Positions 9,727-19,269 of a stretch of DNA of 64,000 bases are shown here, piece by piece; position 1 is the first letter of the stretch, and each line of letters starts with the position of its first letter. The notes beneath the pieces were generated by a model. The model did no database searches, was not told the DNA's origin, and saw only the letters and a list, made by a program, of their open reading frames with translations. Made by a program: the position numbers and the translations under genes. Origin of the DNA: Pseudomonas typographi (GTDB lineage Bacteria > Pseudomonadota > Gammaproteobacteria > Pseudomonadales > Pseudomonadaceae); the NCBI RefSeq assembly GCF_014694385.1, contig NZ_JAAOCA010000026.1:1-64000 (forward strand). Direction: 5' to 3'.

Positions 9727-11121
9727 TTAGTCGTCGGAGCCGCGCAGGCTCGGGCCTTGCCCGGAGCCGCCGCCATCGCCGCCGCGCAGCGTGTGTGCGG
9801 CAGTGGTCGCGGCATGGGTGATCTGCTGGCGGCGGTGCATCCGCTTGGCCCAGGCAGGCTGCTCTTGCTTCTGCGAGTTGGCGGCGCTGTTTGCGGCTTC
9901 GCCTGCGGCCGCCTGGCCGGAGCCAGCCGCACCGGGCGCAGCGCCGCTACCGGCCTCTGTGCCGTTCCATCCAGCTCGGAAAGAGCTGGTCATCTTCTGC
10001 GCAGCGCCGGACGCGCCGGATGCGGCGCTGCGCCCGGCAGCCTGCGCGCCGCTCTTGGCGACATTGCCCAAGCCGGCCATCGCGCCCTTGGCCCCTCCGC
10101 CCGCAGCGGCGGAACCGGCCTGGAACGCCGAGCGTGCGCTACCGGCCGCCGAGGTGGCGGCACGCGCACCGACGCCGGCCAGCTTCGCGGCTGCCGGCGC
10201 CATGCGTGCCCCGGCCACGACCGCACCGCCCACGCCCGTCGCGGCAGCACCAATGGCAACGGCCGTGCCGGTGGCGCCAATGGCAGCACCGGCCATCGCG
10301 CCTGCGCCAAGCTGCGGCGCACCGGACACCAGGCCGGTTGCGATGCCCGGCCCATAGATGCCCAGCGCCAGCAGCGCAAGCGAGGCCAGCATCACGACAA
10401 GGGCGTGGTCGATGGAGGGTTCGGCGGGGTGAACCTGGAACTCCGCGAATAGGCCCGAACCGATGCCGACGATGACGGCCAGCACCAAGACCTTGATGCC
10501 CGACGACACCACATTGCCGAGCACTTTTTCCGCGAGAAACGAGGTCTTGTTCCAGAGCGCGAACGGCACCAGCACGAAGCCGGCGAGCGTGGTCAGCTTG
10601 AACTCGATCAGCGTGATGAAAAGCTGGATCGCCAGCACGAAGAAACACAGGATGACGGTGAGCCAGGCGATAAACATCACCACGATGGGGTCGATGTTCA
10701 CGAAGACTTCGGGGAAGCCCGCCATGCCGCCGATCTGGTCGAGGATCGGCGCGCCGGCGTCGATGCCGGTCTTGGCCAGACGCCCCGGTTGCAGGAAGTT
10801 CTCCATCGTCATGGTCGAGCCGGTGGCCGTCAGGCCCAGCCCGGCGAACGAGCGGAAGACGATGCCGGCCAGCCAGTTGAAGTTGCCGATGATGTAGCCG
10901 AAGGCACCGACGTAGAGCACCTTGCGCAGCAGCTTGGCGATCACGTCCTCGCCCTGGCCGGTGGCGTGGCTCATGGCCCAATACAAGCCGGCGATGGTCA
11001 TGTCGATGACGATCAGCGTGGCGGTCAGGAACGCCACTTCACCTTGCAGCAGACCGAAACCCGAGTCGATGTAGCGCGAGAACGTATCGAGGAAGCGGTC
11101 GATGATGGTCACGTCGTTCAT
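9727..11121 (-). CDS. trbL: TrbL, VirB6-like polytopic channel protein
   Basis: 464 aa. The first 290 residues hold several TM helices around the conserved TrbL core (residues about 35–270). The last 170 residues are very rich in Ala/Gly/Ser and end in a charged, Gln/His-rich tail, as is usual for TrbL. It forms the inner-membrane part of the DNA-transfer channel. It overlaps the preceding lipoprotein gene by 4 bp. Confidence 0.93.
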   Translation of the reverse strand: MNDVTIIDRFLDTFSRYIDSGFGLLQGEVAFLTATLIVIDMTIAGLYWAMSHATGQGEDVIAKLLRKVLYVGAFGYIIGNFNWLAGIVFRSFAGLGLTATGSTMTMENFLQPGRLAKTGIDAGAPILDQIGGMAGFPEVFVNIDPIVVMFIAWLTVILCFFVLAIQLFITLIEFKLTTLAGFVLVPFALWNKTSFLAEKVLGNVVSSGIKVLVLAVIVGIGSGLFAEFQVHPAEPSIDHALVVMLASLALLALGIYGPGIATGLVSGAPQLGAGAMAGAAIGATGTAVAIGAAATGVGGAVVAGARMAPAAAKLAGVGARAATSAAGSARSAFQAGSAAAGGGAKGAMAGLGNVAKSGAQAAGRSAASGASGAAQKMTSSFRAGWNGTEAGSGAAPGAAGSGQAAAGEAANSAANSQKQEQPAWAKRMHRRQQITHAATTAAHTLRGGDGGGSGQGPSLRGSDD

Positions 11122-11420
11122 GGCGTGTCCTCTCCAATGGGTTCATCGAAGCTCGCCGGAATCGGCGGCAGCTCGGCCAGCGTCCGGTATTCATCCGGCC
11201 CGGCTTGGCCGGAGAAGAAGCGCCGCCGGAAGGCTTCGGCGGCGGCGCGGCAGTCGTCTTCGTCCACGGCCTGCCGGTCGGCCGCGCACTGCGCACGCAA
11301 CGCCTTGAGCCGCACAGGGTCTGCGGTCAACGCGTCGGCCAGACTCTCGGCCGACTGCTGGCCGCAAGCGGCAAGCAGCACGGCCAGCAGCGAAACCGAC
11401 AAGACAGGAGCGCATCGCAT
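11118..11420 (-). CDS. TrbK/EexN-type entry-exclusion lipoprotein
   Basis: 100 aa. A signal peptide with lipobox L-L-A-A-C-G gives a predicted mature N-terminal Cys near residue 19. After it comes the T-A-D-P-V-R-L-K-A-L-R-A-Q-C pattern shared with the EexN-like protein at 19006–19269. In this position between trbJ and trbL the family blocks redundant conjugation into cells already carrying the element. The function is inferred from family and position. Confidence 0.82.
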   Translation of the reverse strand: MRCAPVLSVSLLAVLLAACGQQSAESLADALTADPVRLKALRAQCAADRQAVDEDDCRAAAEAFRRRFFSGQAGPDEYRTLAELPPIPASFDEPIGEDTP

Positions 11421-11431
11421 GGCCGCCTCCG

Positions 11432-12169
11432 TCAGTTGTTGTAGAAATTGATGGACTGCGGCGTGTACGGCGTGCCGGTGCCCATGAAGCGCCGGCGCAC
11501 TTCGCGGGCGCGCTCGGTGGCCGCCGCCTGCCGCGCCAGTTCCAGCGACGCCGCGCGGTCTTGCGTGATCTGGAGCTGCTGGGACTGGATGGACTGCTTG
11601 GCCTGCAAGGCAAGAAGCTGGTTGGTCGCCTGCTGCGCCTGCAAGGCGCCGGTGGCCGATTGGCTCTGGCTCACGAGGTCGGCCAGCGCACTTTCGTCTT
11701 GGGCCAGGTTCTGCGACACCTGCGCCTGCATCCGCATCGCGGTATGCAAACCATCGAGCGTGTTCTTCCAGCGTTCGCGGGCGTCTTGCGCCATGCGGTC
11801 GCCGCTGATGGTCGCGGCGTACTGCTCCGGGTACAGACGGGCGAACGTGGCATCCATGCTCTGCACGTCGTAGGCCAGTCCCTGCGCCTCGGCGATCAAG
11901 CGTTCGGTGGTGGCGAGCGTGGAGCGCAGGCGGTTGACGATGTTGAAATCGAGGCTCGTCAGATTGCGGGCCTGGTTTATCAACATCTGCGCCTCGTTTT
12001 GCAGTTGATTGATCTGGTTGTTGATCTGCTCCATCGTGCGGATGGCCGTCAGCGTGTTCTGCACAAGGTTGGCGGGGTCGATGAACGTGAGCGCTGACGC
12101 GGGCTGCGCGGTCAGCAGCGTCACCGACAGCACGGCAGTCAGGGATACGGAAAGAGCACGGGTCTTCAT
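11432..12169 (-). CDS. trbJ: TrbJ, VirB5-like pilus-associated protein
   Basis: 245 aa from the ATG at 12169, which overlaps the trbE stop; longer frames start inside trbE and lack a signal peptide at their N-terminus. A cleavable signal peptide (S-L-T-A-V-L-S-V-T-L-L-T-A-Q-P-A-S-A) is followed by a long helical, Gln-rich secreted domain with coiled-coil character. TrbJ is the minor pilus component/adhesin of P-type systems. Confidence 0.92.
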   Translation of the reverse strand: MKTRALSVSLTAVLSVTLLTAQPASALTFIDPANLVQNTLTAIRTMEQINNQINQLQNEAQMLINQARNLTSLDFNIVNRLRSTLATTERLIAEAQGLAYDVQSMDATFARLYPEQYAATISGDRMAQDARERWKNTLDGLHTAMRMQAQVSQNLAQDESALADLVSQSQSATGALQAQQATNQLLALQAKQSIQSQQLQITQDRAASLELARQAAATERAREVRRRFMGTGTPYTPQSINFYNN

Positions 12170-14598
12170 GGCGAAACCTCCAGTGGTTGAGAAGCGTGGA
12201 AAGAAGTCGCCGCCGGTGAAGACGGCAGCAAGTCGGCGGCCCAGTCGAGGCCGCGATGGCGTAGCCACGCGCCGGCCTGCGTCAGTACGCGGTCAATGTC
12301 GCGTTGGTCTTGCGGTGTGGACGCGCCCGCGAAGGCGAGCGCGGCCGGCCCCAGGTCGAGGTCGAACAGGCGATTGCCGAGACGCGATTGGTAGTAGTAG
12401 TCGCGCTTGGGCTGGGCGGTGGCGACGATCTCGATCTGCCGGCTGTTGAGGCCGAAGCCCTCGTAGATCGTGCGAATCTGCGGTTCGGTCGCCTGCGGGT
12501 TGGGTAAGAAAATCCGACTCGGGCAGCTCTCGATGATCGCGGGCGCAATGCTCGAATCCTTGATGTCGGCGAGCGACTGCGTGGCGAAGATCACCGACAC
12601 GTTTTTCTTGCGCAGCGTCTTCAACCATTGGCGAATGCGCGCGGCGAAAGACGGCTCATCGAGGAACAGCCACGCCTCATCCAGAATCAGCAGCGTCGGC
12701 GCACCGTCGAAACGCTCATCGAAGCGGGCGAACAGGTAGCGCAGCACCGCCTGCACGGCGGCGGGGCTGTGCATCAGTTCTTCCATCTCGAAGCCCTGCA
12801 CGTCACCGAAGCCGAGACGATCGGTGTCCGCGTCCAGCAGCTTGCCGTGCGCGCCACCGAGCACATAGGGCGCGAGTGCCTGCCGTAGCGCGTTCGATTG
12901 CAGCAGCACCGAGAACCCGGTCAACGTGCGCTGCTCAACGGGCGCCCCGGCCAAGCTGCCCAGCGCCGACCAGATGACCGCCTTCTCGTCCGGGCCGACC
13001 GTCACGCCCTCATGCAGCAGGCGGCCTTCCACCCATTCCCCCGCCCAGGAGCGATAGCTTTCCCGGTCGATGCGCGCGAGCGGCTGGAAGGCAATGCCGC
13101 CATCGGCACCCAGGTCGTAGTGCTCGCCGCCCAGGCCCAGGATGGTGGCGCGCATCGAGCGGCCCATATCGAAGGCGAACACGCGCGAGCCGCGATAGCG
13201 GCGGAATTGCTGCACCAGAATCGCAAGCAACACCGACTTGCCCATGCCGGTCGGGCCGGCGACCAGCGTGTGGCCTACGTCGCCGATGTGCGTCACCAGC
13301 CGGAACGGTGTGGCGCCATCGGTGCGGGTAACGATCAACGGCGGACCGTCCAGGTGGTCGTTCTTCTCCGGTCCGGCCCATACGGCGGACAGCGGCATCA
13401 TGTGCGCCAGGTTCAGCGTCGAGACGATGGGCTGGCGCACGTTGGCGTAAGCGTTGCCGGGGATGGACGACAGCCACGCATCCACGGCGTTGAGGGTTTC
13501 GGGGATGGTCACGAAACCCCGGCCCTGGATGACGCGCTCCACCATGCGCAGCTTCTCGTCGGCCGCGGCCGGATCGGCATCGAGCACCGTCACCGTGGCA
13601 GTGAAGTGGCCGAAGGCGACTTGATCGCCGCCCAGCTCCTGCATGGCGGCATCCGCGTCGGCCGCCTTGTTGCTGGCATCGGTATCCACCAGAGGCGATT
13701 CCTGCTGGAAGATGGTTTCGCGCAGCAGCGCCACCACGTTCTTGCGTTTGGCGAACCATTGGCGGCGCAGGCGGCCGAGTTCCTTTTCCGCTTCGGCTTT
13801 GTCCAGGCAGAGAAAGCGCGTGCTCCGGCGGTAGGCGAAGCCCAGGCGGTTGAGGTCGTCCAGCAGGCCCGGCCAGGTCGAGGTCGGAAAGCCGCGCACC
13901 GACACCACGCGCAGGTGCTGGTCGCCCAGCGTCGGCGCAAGGCCGCCGACCAGCGCGGAGTCGGTCAGCAGCGTGTCGATGTGGAACGGCACTTCGGGCA
14001 CGCTCACGCGGTAGCGCCGCGTGGACACTGTGGAGTGCAGGTAGGTCAGCGTCTCGGCGTCATCGAGCCAGGCGATTTCCGGCATCACACCATCGAGCAA
14101 GTCGAAGACACGATCGGTTTCCGCCACGAAGGCATCGAGCCGGCCGCGCCAGTCCACGCCGTCGCCCGGCGAGTTCTCGTAGAGCAGCTTGGCCGCGCGA
14201 GCGCGGGATTCCTCCGGTGGCAGGTAAGCCAGTGTCAGGTGATAGCCGCTTTCGAAGTGATGCCCCGATTCCTCGAAGGCCGCGCGGCGTTCCTCGTCCA
14301 CGAGCCAGGACAGCGGTTCGGGAAAGTCGGAGTGTGGGTAGTCCGCTGCCGACCGGCGGTCGGCCTCGATGAACAAGGCCCAGCCCGAACCCAGCCGGCG
14401 CAGCGCGTTGTTGAGCCGCGCCGATGTGGCGATCAACTCGCCGTGCGTGGCACTGTCCAGGTCGGGCCCGCGAAAGCGCGCCGTGCGCTGGAAACTGCCG
14501 TCCTTGTTCAAGACGACACCCGACGCGATCAGGCCGGCCCAGGGCAGCCAGTCGGCCAGCAGCGCCGGGCGCTGGCGGTATTCGGCAAGGTTCAGCAT
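12166..14598 (-). CDS. trbE: TrbE, VirB4-like conjugation ATPase
   Basis: 810 aa, full length for the family. The CagE/TrbE/VirB N-terminal domain is followed by a RecA-like ATPase domain with Walker A G-P-T-G-M-G-K-S at about residue 445 and Walker B L-L-I-L-D-E-A-W. It powers pilus assembly and substrate transfer at the inner membrane. It is followed immediately by trbJ (overlap) and preceded by trbD with a 12-bp gap. The opposite strand carries a long GC-driven shadow frame with no features of its own. Confidence 0.96.
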   Translation of the reverse strand: MLNLAEYRQRPALLADWLPWAGLIASGVVLNKDGSFQRTARFRGPDLDSATHGELIATSARLNNALRRLGSGWALFIEADRRSAADYPHSDFPEPLSWLVDEERRAAFEESGHHFESGYHLTLAYLPPEESRARAAKLLYENSPGDGVDWRGRLDAFVAETDRVFDLLDGVMPEIAWLDDAETLTYLHSTVSTRRYRVSVPEVPFHIDTLLTDSALVGGLAPTLGDQHLRVVSVRGFPTSTWPGLLDDLNRLGFAYRRSTRFLCLDKAEAEKELGRLRRQWFAKRKNVVALLRETIFQQESPLVDTDASNKAADADAAMQELGGDQVAFGHFTATVTVLDADPAAADEKLRMVERVIQGRGFVTIPETLNAVDAWLSSIPGNAYANVRQPIVSTLNLAHMMPLSAVWAGPEKNDHLDGPPLIVTRTDGATPFRLVTHIGDVGHTLVAGPTGMGKSVLLAILVQQFRRYRGSRVFAFDMGRSMRATILGLGGEHYDLGADGGIAFQPLARIDRESYRSWAGEWVEGRLLHEGVTVGPDEKAVIWSALGSLAGAPVEQRTLTGFSVLLQSNALRQALAPYVLGGAHGKLLDADTDRLGFGDVQGFEMEELMHSPAAVQAVLRYLFARFDERFDGAPTLLILDEAWLFLDEPSFAARIRQWLKTLRKKNVSVIFATQSLADIKDSSIAPAIIESCPSRIFLPNPQATEPQIRTIYEGFGLNSRQIEIVATAQPKRDYYYQSRLGNRLFDLDLGPAALAFAGASTPQDQRDIDRVLTQAGAWLRHRGLDWAADLLPSSPAATSFHASQPLEVSP

Positions 14599-14610
14599 GG
14601 CGGCATCCCC

Positions 14611-14880
14611 TCACACGTCCAGCAGCGGTTTGTGCTTGATGTGCCGGGCGAAGACCTGCATGAACTGCGGATCGACGCGCGCACCCCACACCGCCAGCGA
14701 ATGGCCGACGATCCAGAGCACCGCACCGGGAATCCACAGTTGCAGGCCCAGCCCAACAGCGGCGGCCAGCGTGCCGTTGGCAATCGCCACGGTGCGCGGC
14801 GCACCGCCCAGCAGGATCGGCTCGGTCAGCGAGCGATGCAGCGGCACTTCAAAGCCCGGAAGATCGGTGGCCGTGCTCAT
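14611..14880 (-). CDS. trbD: TrbD, VirB3-like membrane protein
   Basis: 89 aa with two close hydrophobic segments (A-A-A-V-G-L-G-L-Q-L-W-I and I-P-G-A-V-L-W-I-V-G) after a P-L-H-R-S-L-T-E-P-I-L motif that is diagnostic for VirB3/TrbD. It is an inner-membrane partner of the TrbE ATPase. It overlaps trbC by 4 bp. Confidence 0.92.
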   Translation of the reverse strand: MSTATDLPGFEVPLHRSLTEPILLGGAPRTVAIANGTLAAAVGLGLQLWIPGAVLWIVGHSLAVWGARVDPQFMQVFARHIKHKPLLDV

Positions 14881-15260
14881 ACGACGGCCCCGCCGGAGAA
14901 CGAGAAGAACGACAGGAAGAACGAGGACGCGGCGAACGCGATGGACAGGCCGAAGACGATCTGGATCAGCTTGCGGAAGCCGCCGCTGGTATCGCCGAAG
15001 GCCAGCGCCAGGCCGGTGGAAATGATGATGATGACCGCGACGATGCGTGCCACCGGCCCCTGGATGGATTCGAGGATCGAGGTCAGCGGGCCTTCCCAGG
15101 GCATCGAGGAACCGGAGGCTTTCGCCGTGCCGGCCGTCATCAGCATGATGGCGGCCAGCAGCAGGCCGTGCTGCGCCGGCGCGGCCAGGCGCCGCAGGCG
15201 CGCGAAGGCCGAAGCCGGATCAACGGAAATGCGGAAAGCATGGATATGCATCTGCGTCAT
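14877..15260 (-). CDS. trbC: TrbC, VirB2-like pilin precursor
   Basis: 127 aa. A long signal region with the cleavage area near T-A-G-T-A-K-A is followed by the mature pilin with W-E-G-P-L-T-S-I-L-E-S-I-Q-G-P and two TM helices. TrbC-type pilins are processed and cyclised (family knowledge). It overlaps trbB by 4 bp. Confidence 0.92.
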   Translation of the reverse strand: MTQMHIHAFRISVDPASAFARLRRLAAPAQHGLLLAAIMLMTAGTAKASGSSMPWEGPLTSILESIQGPVARIVAVIIIISTGLALAFGDTSGGFRKLIQIVFGLSIAFAASSFFLSFFSFSGGAVV

Positions 15261-16303
15261 GGCAGTTCTCCAGAGGGTTCAGGGGACGGGGAAGAAACTG
15301 GCGGCAGCTCGGGAAACGGTGTTTCCAGCGCATCCGCCATGCGATAGCCCACGCCGTCGAAGCCGACGACGCGGGCGATGCTTTCGACGTGGCGCTTGCG
15401 GCCACGCCCGGCGATGTGGATGACGACGTTGATGGCCTCGGCGATCAAAGCGCGCGGCAGATTCACCGCCACTTCAAGAATCAGTTGCTCCAGGCGCAGC
15501 AATGCACCGAGTGCGGAACCCGCATGGATGGTGGCGATGCCACCCGGATGGCCTGTGCCCCACACCTTCACCAAGTCCAGGGCTTCGCCGCCGCGCACCT
15601 CGCCGACGATCACGCGATCAGGGCGCAGACGCATCGTGGCGCGCACCAGCTCCTGCATCGACACGACGCCGGCGCGCGTGCGCAGCGGCACATGGTCGCG
15701 GGCGGCGCATTGCAGCTCGATGGTGTCTTCGAGCACGAGCACGCGATCACCAGTAGCGGCGATCTCTGCAAGCAAGGCGTTGGCCAGCGTGGTCTTGCCG
15801 GTACTGGTGCCGCCGGCGATCAGGATGTTCTGCCGCTCGCGCGCGGCGCGGCGCAGGAAGTCCGCCTGCCCAGCGGTCAGGATGCCGTCGGCCACATAGC
15901 GATCCAGGCCGATGATGCTCACGGCCCGCTTGCGCAGCGCGAAGGCTGGCCCCGGTGCGGCGGGCGGCAAGATGCCCTCGAAACGCTCGCCCGTCTCGGG
16001 CAATTCGGCGGTCAAGAGCGGCTGGCCGCGATGCACTTCCGCGCCGACGTGGGCGGCGACAAGGCGGATGATGCGTTCGCCGTCGGCTTCGGGCAGTTCG
16101 ACGCCCAACGGCGCACGGCCCATTGAGAGCCGATCGACCCATAGGGTGCGATCAGGGTTGAGCATGATTTCCACTACGTCCGGGTCTTCCAGCGCGGCGG
16201 CGATCAACGGCCCCATTGCCGTGCGCAGCATCTGGATGCGGCGATCCTGTGAAGTAGTGGCCGACGAGCGTGGTTCGGGCGGGATCTGTGGAACGGCGCT
16301 CAT
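15257..16303 (-). CDS. trbB: TrbB, VirB11-like hexameric ATPase
   Basis: 348 aa. It has an N-terminal domain, then a RecA fold with Walker A G-G-T-S-T-G-K-T-T near residue 165, an Asp box, V-G-E-V-R-G-G-E-A and an H-P-G-G-I-A-T-I-H-A-G motif containing the His box. It is a peripheral inner-membrane ATPase that drives pilus biogenesis with TrbE. It overlaps both neighbours by 4 bp in a tightly packed operon. Confidence 0.95.
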   Translation of the reverse strand: MSAVPQIPPEPRSSATTSQDRRIQMLRTAMGPLIAAALEDPDVVEIMLNPDRTLWVDRLSMGRAPLGVELPEADGERIIRLVAAHVGAEVHRGQPLLTAELPETGERFEGILPPAAPGPAFALRKRAVSIIGLDRYVADGILTAGQADFLRRAARERQNILIAGGTSTGKTTLANALLAEIAATGDRVLVLEDTIELQCAARDHVPLRTRAGVVSMQELVRATMRLRPDRVIVGEVRGGEALDLVKVWGTGHPGGIATIHAGSALGALLRLEQLILEVAVNLPRALIAEAINVVIHIAGRGRKRHVESIARVVGFDGVGYRMADALETPFPELPPVSSPSPEPSGELP

Positions 16304-16776
16304 GAGGCACGCTCCGCAGCACGTTCATGGGCTTCGGCCAGCGCCGCCGCGTCATCCATGCGTGCGGTGTCCGGGTGCAGTTCCTCCACCACGTCGCGCA
16401 CGAGACTGCGGCCGCGCAGCAGGTGCCTGCCGAGCTGTTCGATGAACTGCTCGAAACGTGCCTTGCCCTGCGCGCGGGCCGCGTCCTGATGCGCCTCGGG
16501 CACCGGCGTGCTGACGGTCAGGAAGTAGCGGATGAACAGCGCCAGCGTTTCGATCTGGATGTTCTGGTCGCGCTCCAGTCGTTCGGCCTGCCGCGACAGG
16601 CGATCCAGTCGCTTGGCGATGGCGGCCTCGCGCTGGTCGCCCGCGTCCGGCGACAGCCAGGACGCCAGCGCTGCCGCGACGATGGACGACTTGGACACGC
16701 CTTTCTTGGCGGCGAGTTCTTCCAGACGCTTGGCGTGCTCGTGCTGGATGAACAGGTTGAGGCGGTATTGGCTCAT
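16300..16776 (-). CDS. CopG-like ribbon-helix-helix protein between traG and trbB
   Basis: 158 aa. It starts Y-R-L-N-L-F-I-Q-H-E-H-A-K-R-L-E-E-L-A, a typical RHH β-strand and first helix, followed by S-K-S-S-I-V-A-A-A-L. The remaining 110 residues are helical. In Tn4371-type elements a CopG-family gene occupies exactly this slot; it may bind operon or oriT DNA. Overlaps of 4 bp on both sides show it is part of the operon. Confidence 0.85.
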   Translation of the reverse strand: MSQYRLNLFIQHEHAKRLEELAAKKGVSKSSIVAAALASWLSPDAGDQREAAIAKRLDRLSRQAERLERDQNIQIETLALFIRYFLTVSTPVPEAHQDAARAQGKARFEQFIEQLGRHLLRGRSLVRDVVEELHPDTARMDDAAALAEAHERAAERAS

Positions 16777-18770
16777 AGGTCGATTCCGTCGTTAGGGTCG
16801 AGAGAGGCCAGCCGGGCCGTGCGCTGCATGGCCGGATCGAGCTGGCCGGGAAGCGGCAGCGGCAGGTCGTAGTCGTCATCGAGCAGCGCGAGGTCATCGG
16901 GCGCACCCAGCTCGGGGTCGTACGCGACGGATTCGGAGAGTTCGGGTTGGCGGCGCGGGCCGCCGTCGTCGGTGCCGCCCGGCTCATCGGCGGATGCCGT
17001 GACTGATGCGGCGAGGACGGCCGGAATCGCCAGGCCGCTCCAGTCGTCGGCGCGGGCCGGTGGCACGTCGGCGTACTGCCCAGTCGCAAGCGCGGGCGGT
17101 GGCAGCACGCGCTGCTTGAAATTGGCGTCGGCGTAGTAGCGCAGCTTCTTGGCCTTGATCGGCGCGACGCTGGACACCATCACCACCGATTCATCGGGCG
17201 GGAGTTGCATCACTTCGCCCGGCGTCAGCAGCGGCCGAGCCGTTTCCTGCCGCGACACCATCAGATGCCCGAGCCACGGCGCGAGCCGGTGACCGGCATA
17301 GTTGCGCTGCGCGCGCAGTTCGGTGGCGGTGCCCAACGTCTCGGAGATCCGTTTGGCCGTGCGCTCGTCGTTGGTAGCGAACGTCACCCGGACATGGCAG
17401 TTGTCCAGAATCGAATGGTTCTGGCCGTAGGCTTTGTCGATCTGGTTGAGCGACTGCGCGATGAGGAAACTGCGGATGCCGTAGCCGGCCATGAAGGCAA
17501 GCGCCGTCTCGAAGAAGTCGAGCCGGCCCAGCGCCGGAAACTCATCGAGCATCAGCAACAGCTTGTGGCGGCGTTCGATGCCATCGCTGCCATCGAGCGA
17601 TTCGGTGAGGCGTCGCCCGATCTGGTTCAAGATGAGCCGGATCAACGGCTTGGTGCGGCTGATGTCCGAAGGTGGCACCATCAGGTACAGCGAAACGGGA
17701 TGCTCGGACGCAATCAGGTCGGCGATGCGCCAGTCGCAGCGCGACGTGACCTCGGCCACAGTGGGGTCGCGGTACAAGCCCAAGAAGCTCATCGCGGTGG
17801 AGAGCACGCCCGACCGCTCGTTGTCCGACTTGTTGAGCACTTCACGCGCGGCGGACGCGACAACAGGATGCGGCGCGTCACCGAGATGGCGCGTGGTCAT
17901 CATCCGGTGCAGCGTCAGCTCGAACGGGCAAGCTGGGTCGGAGAGGAAGTTGGCGACGCCGCGCAGCGTCTTGTCCTCGCCCGCATACAGCACATGCAGG
18001 ATGGCGCCGACCAGCAGCGCATGGCTGGTCTTCTCCCAATGATTGCGCTTCTCCAACGCACCTTCGGGGTCAACGAGAATGTCCGCGATGTTCTGCACGT
18101 CGCGCACTTCATGCGCTCCGCGCCTCACTTCCAGCAGCGGGTTGTATGCGGCTGACTTCGCATCGGTGGGGTTGAACAGCAGACAATGCGAGAAGCGCGA
18201 ACGCCAGCCGGCGGTGATCTGCCAGTTCTCGCCCTTGATGTCGTGGATCACTGCCGATGCAGGCCAGGACAGCAAAGTCGGCACAACCAGGCCCACGCCT
18301 TTGCCAGAGCGCGTGGGCGCGAAGGTCAGGACGTGTTCCGGGCCTTCATGGCGCAGGTACTGTTCGTCATGCAGGCCGAGAAAGACGCCGGCCGACTGCA
18401 TCAGCCCGGCCTTGCGAATGTCGGCGGTGTTGGCCCAACGCGCCGAGCCATAGGTCGTGACCAGACGAGATTGCCGCGAGCGCCACACTGACATGGCGAT
18501 GGCAACCACTACGGCGACCAAGCCGCTGCCGCCCGCAATGGCGCCGCCTATGTCGAAAACGTGCGGCGCGTAGGCATCGAAGAAGAACCACCACTCGAAC
18601 AGCCGCCACGGGTGATATACCGGCGTACCGAAGAAATCGAACCAGGGCGAGCCAAGGCGTAGTTGGTAGGCCAGAGCGGCGGCTGTCCATTGCGTTGCAC
18701 TCCACACACCCGCGATCACGATGCTGAAAACAATCGCGATCTGCCCGAATAGCACACCCTGAGCTTGCAT
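16773..18770 (-). CDS. traG: TraG, VirD4-type coupling protein
   Basis: 665 aa. Two N-terminal TM segments are followed by a TraD/TraG ATPase domain with Walker A T-R-S-G-K-G-V-G near residue 152 and Walker B L-L-M-L-D-E-F-P-A-L-G. The acidic C-terminal tail is typical. It delivers the relaxase–DNA complex to the Trb channel. It is the first gene of the operon. No relaxase is present in the window for it to serve, so the substrate must be encoded elsewhere or is lost. Confidence 0.95.
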   Translation of the reverse strand: MQAQGVLFGQIAIVFSIVIAGVWSATQWTAAALAYQLRLGSPWFDFFGTPVYHPWRLFEWWFFFDAYAPHVFDIGGAIAGGSGLVAVVVAIAMSVWRSRQSRLVTTYGSARWANTADIRKAGLMQSAGVFLGLHDEQYLRHEGPEHVLTFAPTRSGKGVGLVVPTLLSWPASAVIHDIKGENWQITAGWRSRFSHCLLFNPTDAKSAAYNPLLEVRRGAHEVRDVQNIADILVDPEGALEKRNHWEKTSHALLVGAILHVLYAGEDKTLRGVANFLSDPACPFELTLHRMMTTRHLGDAPHPVVASAAREVLNKSDNERSGVLSTAMSFLGLYRDPTVAEVTSRCDWRIADLIASEHPVSLYLMVPPSDISRTKPLIRLILNQIGRRLTESLDGSDGIERRHKLLLMLDEFPALGRLDFFETALAFMAGYGIRSFLIAQSLNQIDKAYGQNHSILDNCHVRVTFATNDERTAKRISETLGTATELRAQRNYAGHRLAPWLGHLMVSRQETARPLLTPGEVMQLPPDESVVMVSSVAPIKAKKLRYYADANFKQRVLPPPALATGQYADVPPARADDWSGLAIPAVLAASVTASADEPGGTDDGGPRRQPELSESVAYDPELGAPDDLALLDDDYDLPLPLPGQLDPAMQRTARLASLDPNDGIDL

Positions 18771-18930
18771 TGACTGGCCTCCGATTTCCTCTGCGCTGAT
18801 TCCTCGTTCACACGCAGCACAAGGACGTGCCGCATGACGCGACGATCGGTGCCGAGTCGGTGCCGGTCAAAGACCGTTATCGGGAGAAAGCTCTAGAAAA
18901 AAGAAAGAATTCGCGCAGCGTCGAGCCAAA

Positions 18931-18963
18931 GAAAAACGCCGCAAGCGAAGGCGCATTGCGGCG
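18931..18963 (-). terminator. Intrinsic terminator of the lysR–eexN unit
   Basis: On the minus strand an 8-bp stem CGCCGCAA/TTGCGGCG (plus positions 18937–18944 and 18956–18963) with an 11-nt loop is followed by T5CTTT. It lies 42 bp after the eexN stop and upstream of traG. The traG–trb operon should therefore have its own promoter in the remaining 18771–18930 gap, where I see no clear consensus. Confidence 0.85.
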
Positions 18964-19005
18964 TGTATGGCGAGAAAACAGAATATTTTTGGGAATCGCC
19001 CGCAA

Positions 19006-19269
19006 TCAGAACTTGGGCGGTTCTTTCGGCGGTGTGTATGGGGTCTTGCCATCGCCATAGAACCGCTTGCGCGTGGCTTCAGCGACTCGATTGCACAACA
19101 CGTCGCCCAGCCTGGCGCGATCGGTCTTGCACTGCTGGCGCAGTTCTTTCAGGCGCTCGGGATTGGATACCAGTTCCGCAATGGTCGGCACGTCTTTCTG
19201 TTGCTGCGTTTCGGATGGACCGCAGGCCGTCAGCGCTACGGCCAGCAGAAACGGGATGGTCTTCTTCAT
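19006..19269 (-). CDS. EexN-like entry-exclusion lipoprotein
   Basis: 87 aa. The signal peptide and lipobox (A-L-T-A-C, Cys near residue 16) are followed by a short periplasmic domain with N-P-E-R-L-K-E-L-R-Q-Q-C and a C-terminal P-P-K-F. EexN-family lipoproteins reduce incoming conjugative transfer. The ATG overlaps the end of lysR, so the two genes are coupled. A truncated relative is at 6131–6300 and a cousin sits in the trb operon at 11118–11420. Confidence 0.85.
   Translation of the reverse strand: MKKTIPFLLAVALTACGPSETQQQKDVPTIAELVSNPERLKELRQQCKTDRARLGDVLCNRVAEATRKRFYGDGKTPYTPPKEPPKF

Noticed and set aside
12898..15423. 841-codon plus-strand frame over trbE–trbC
   Set aside because: It is exactly antisense to strongly supported trb genes, is low-complexity in His/Gln/Arg, has no domain or ribosome site, and is caused by high GC at third positions.
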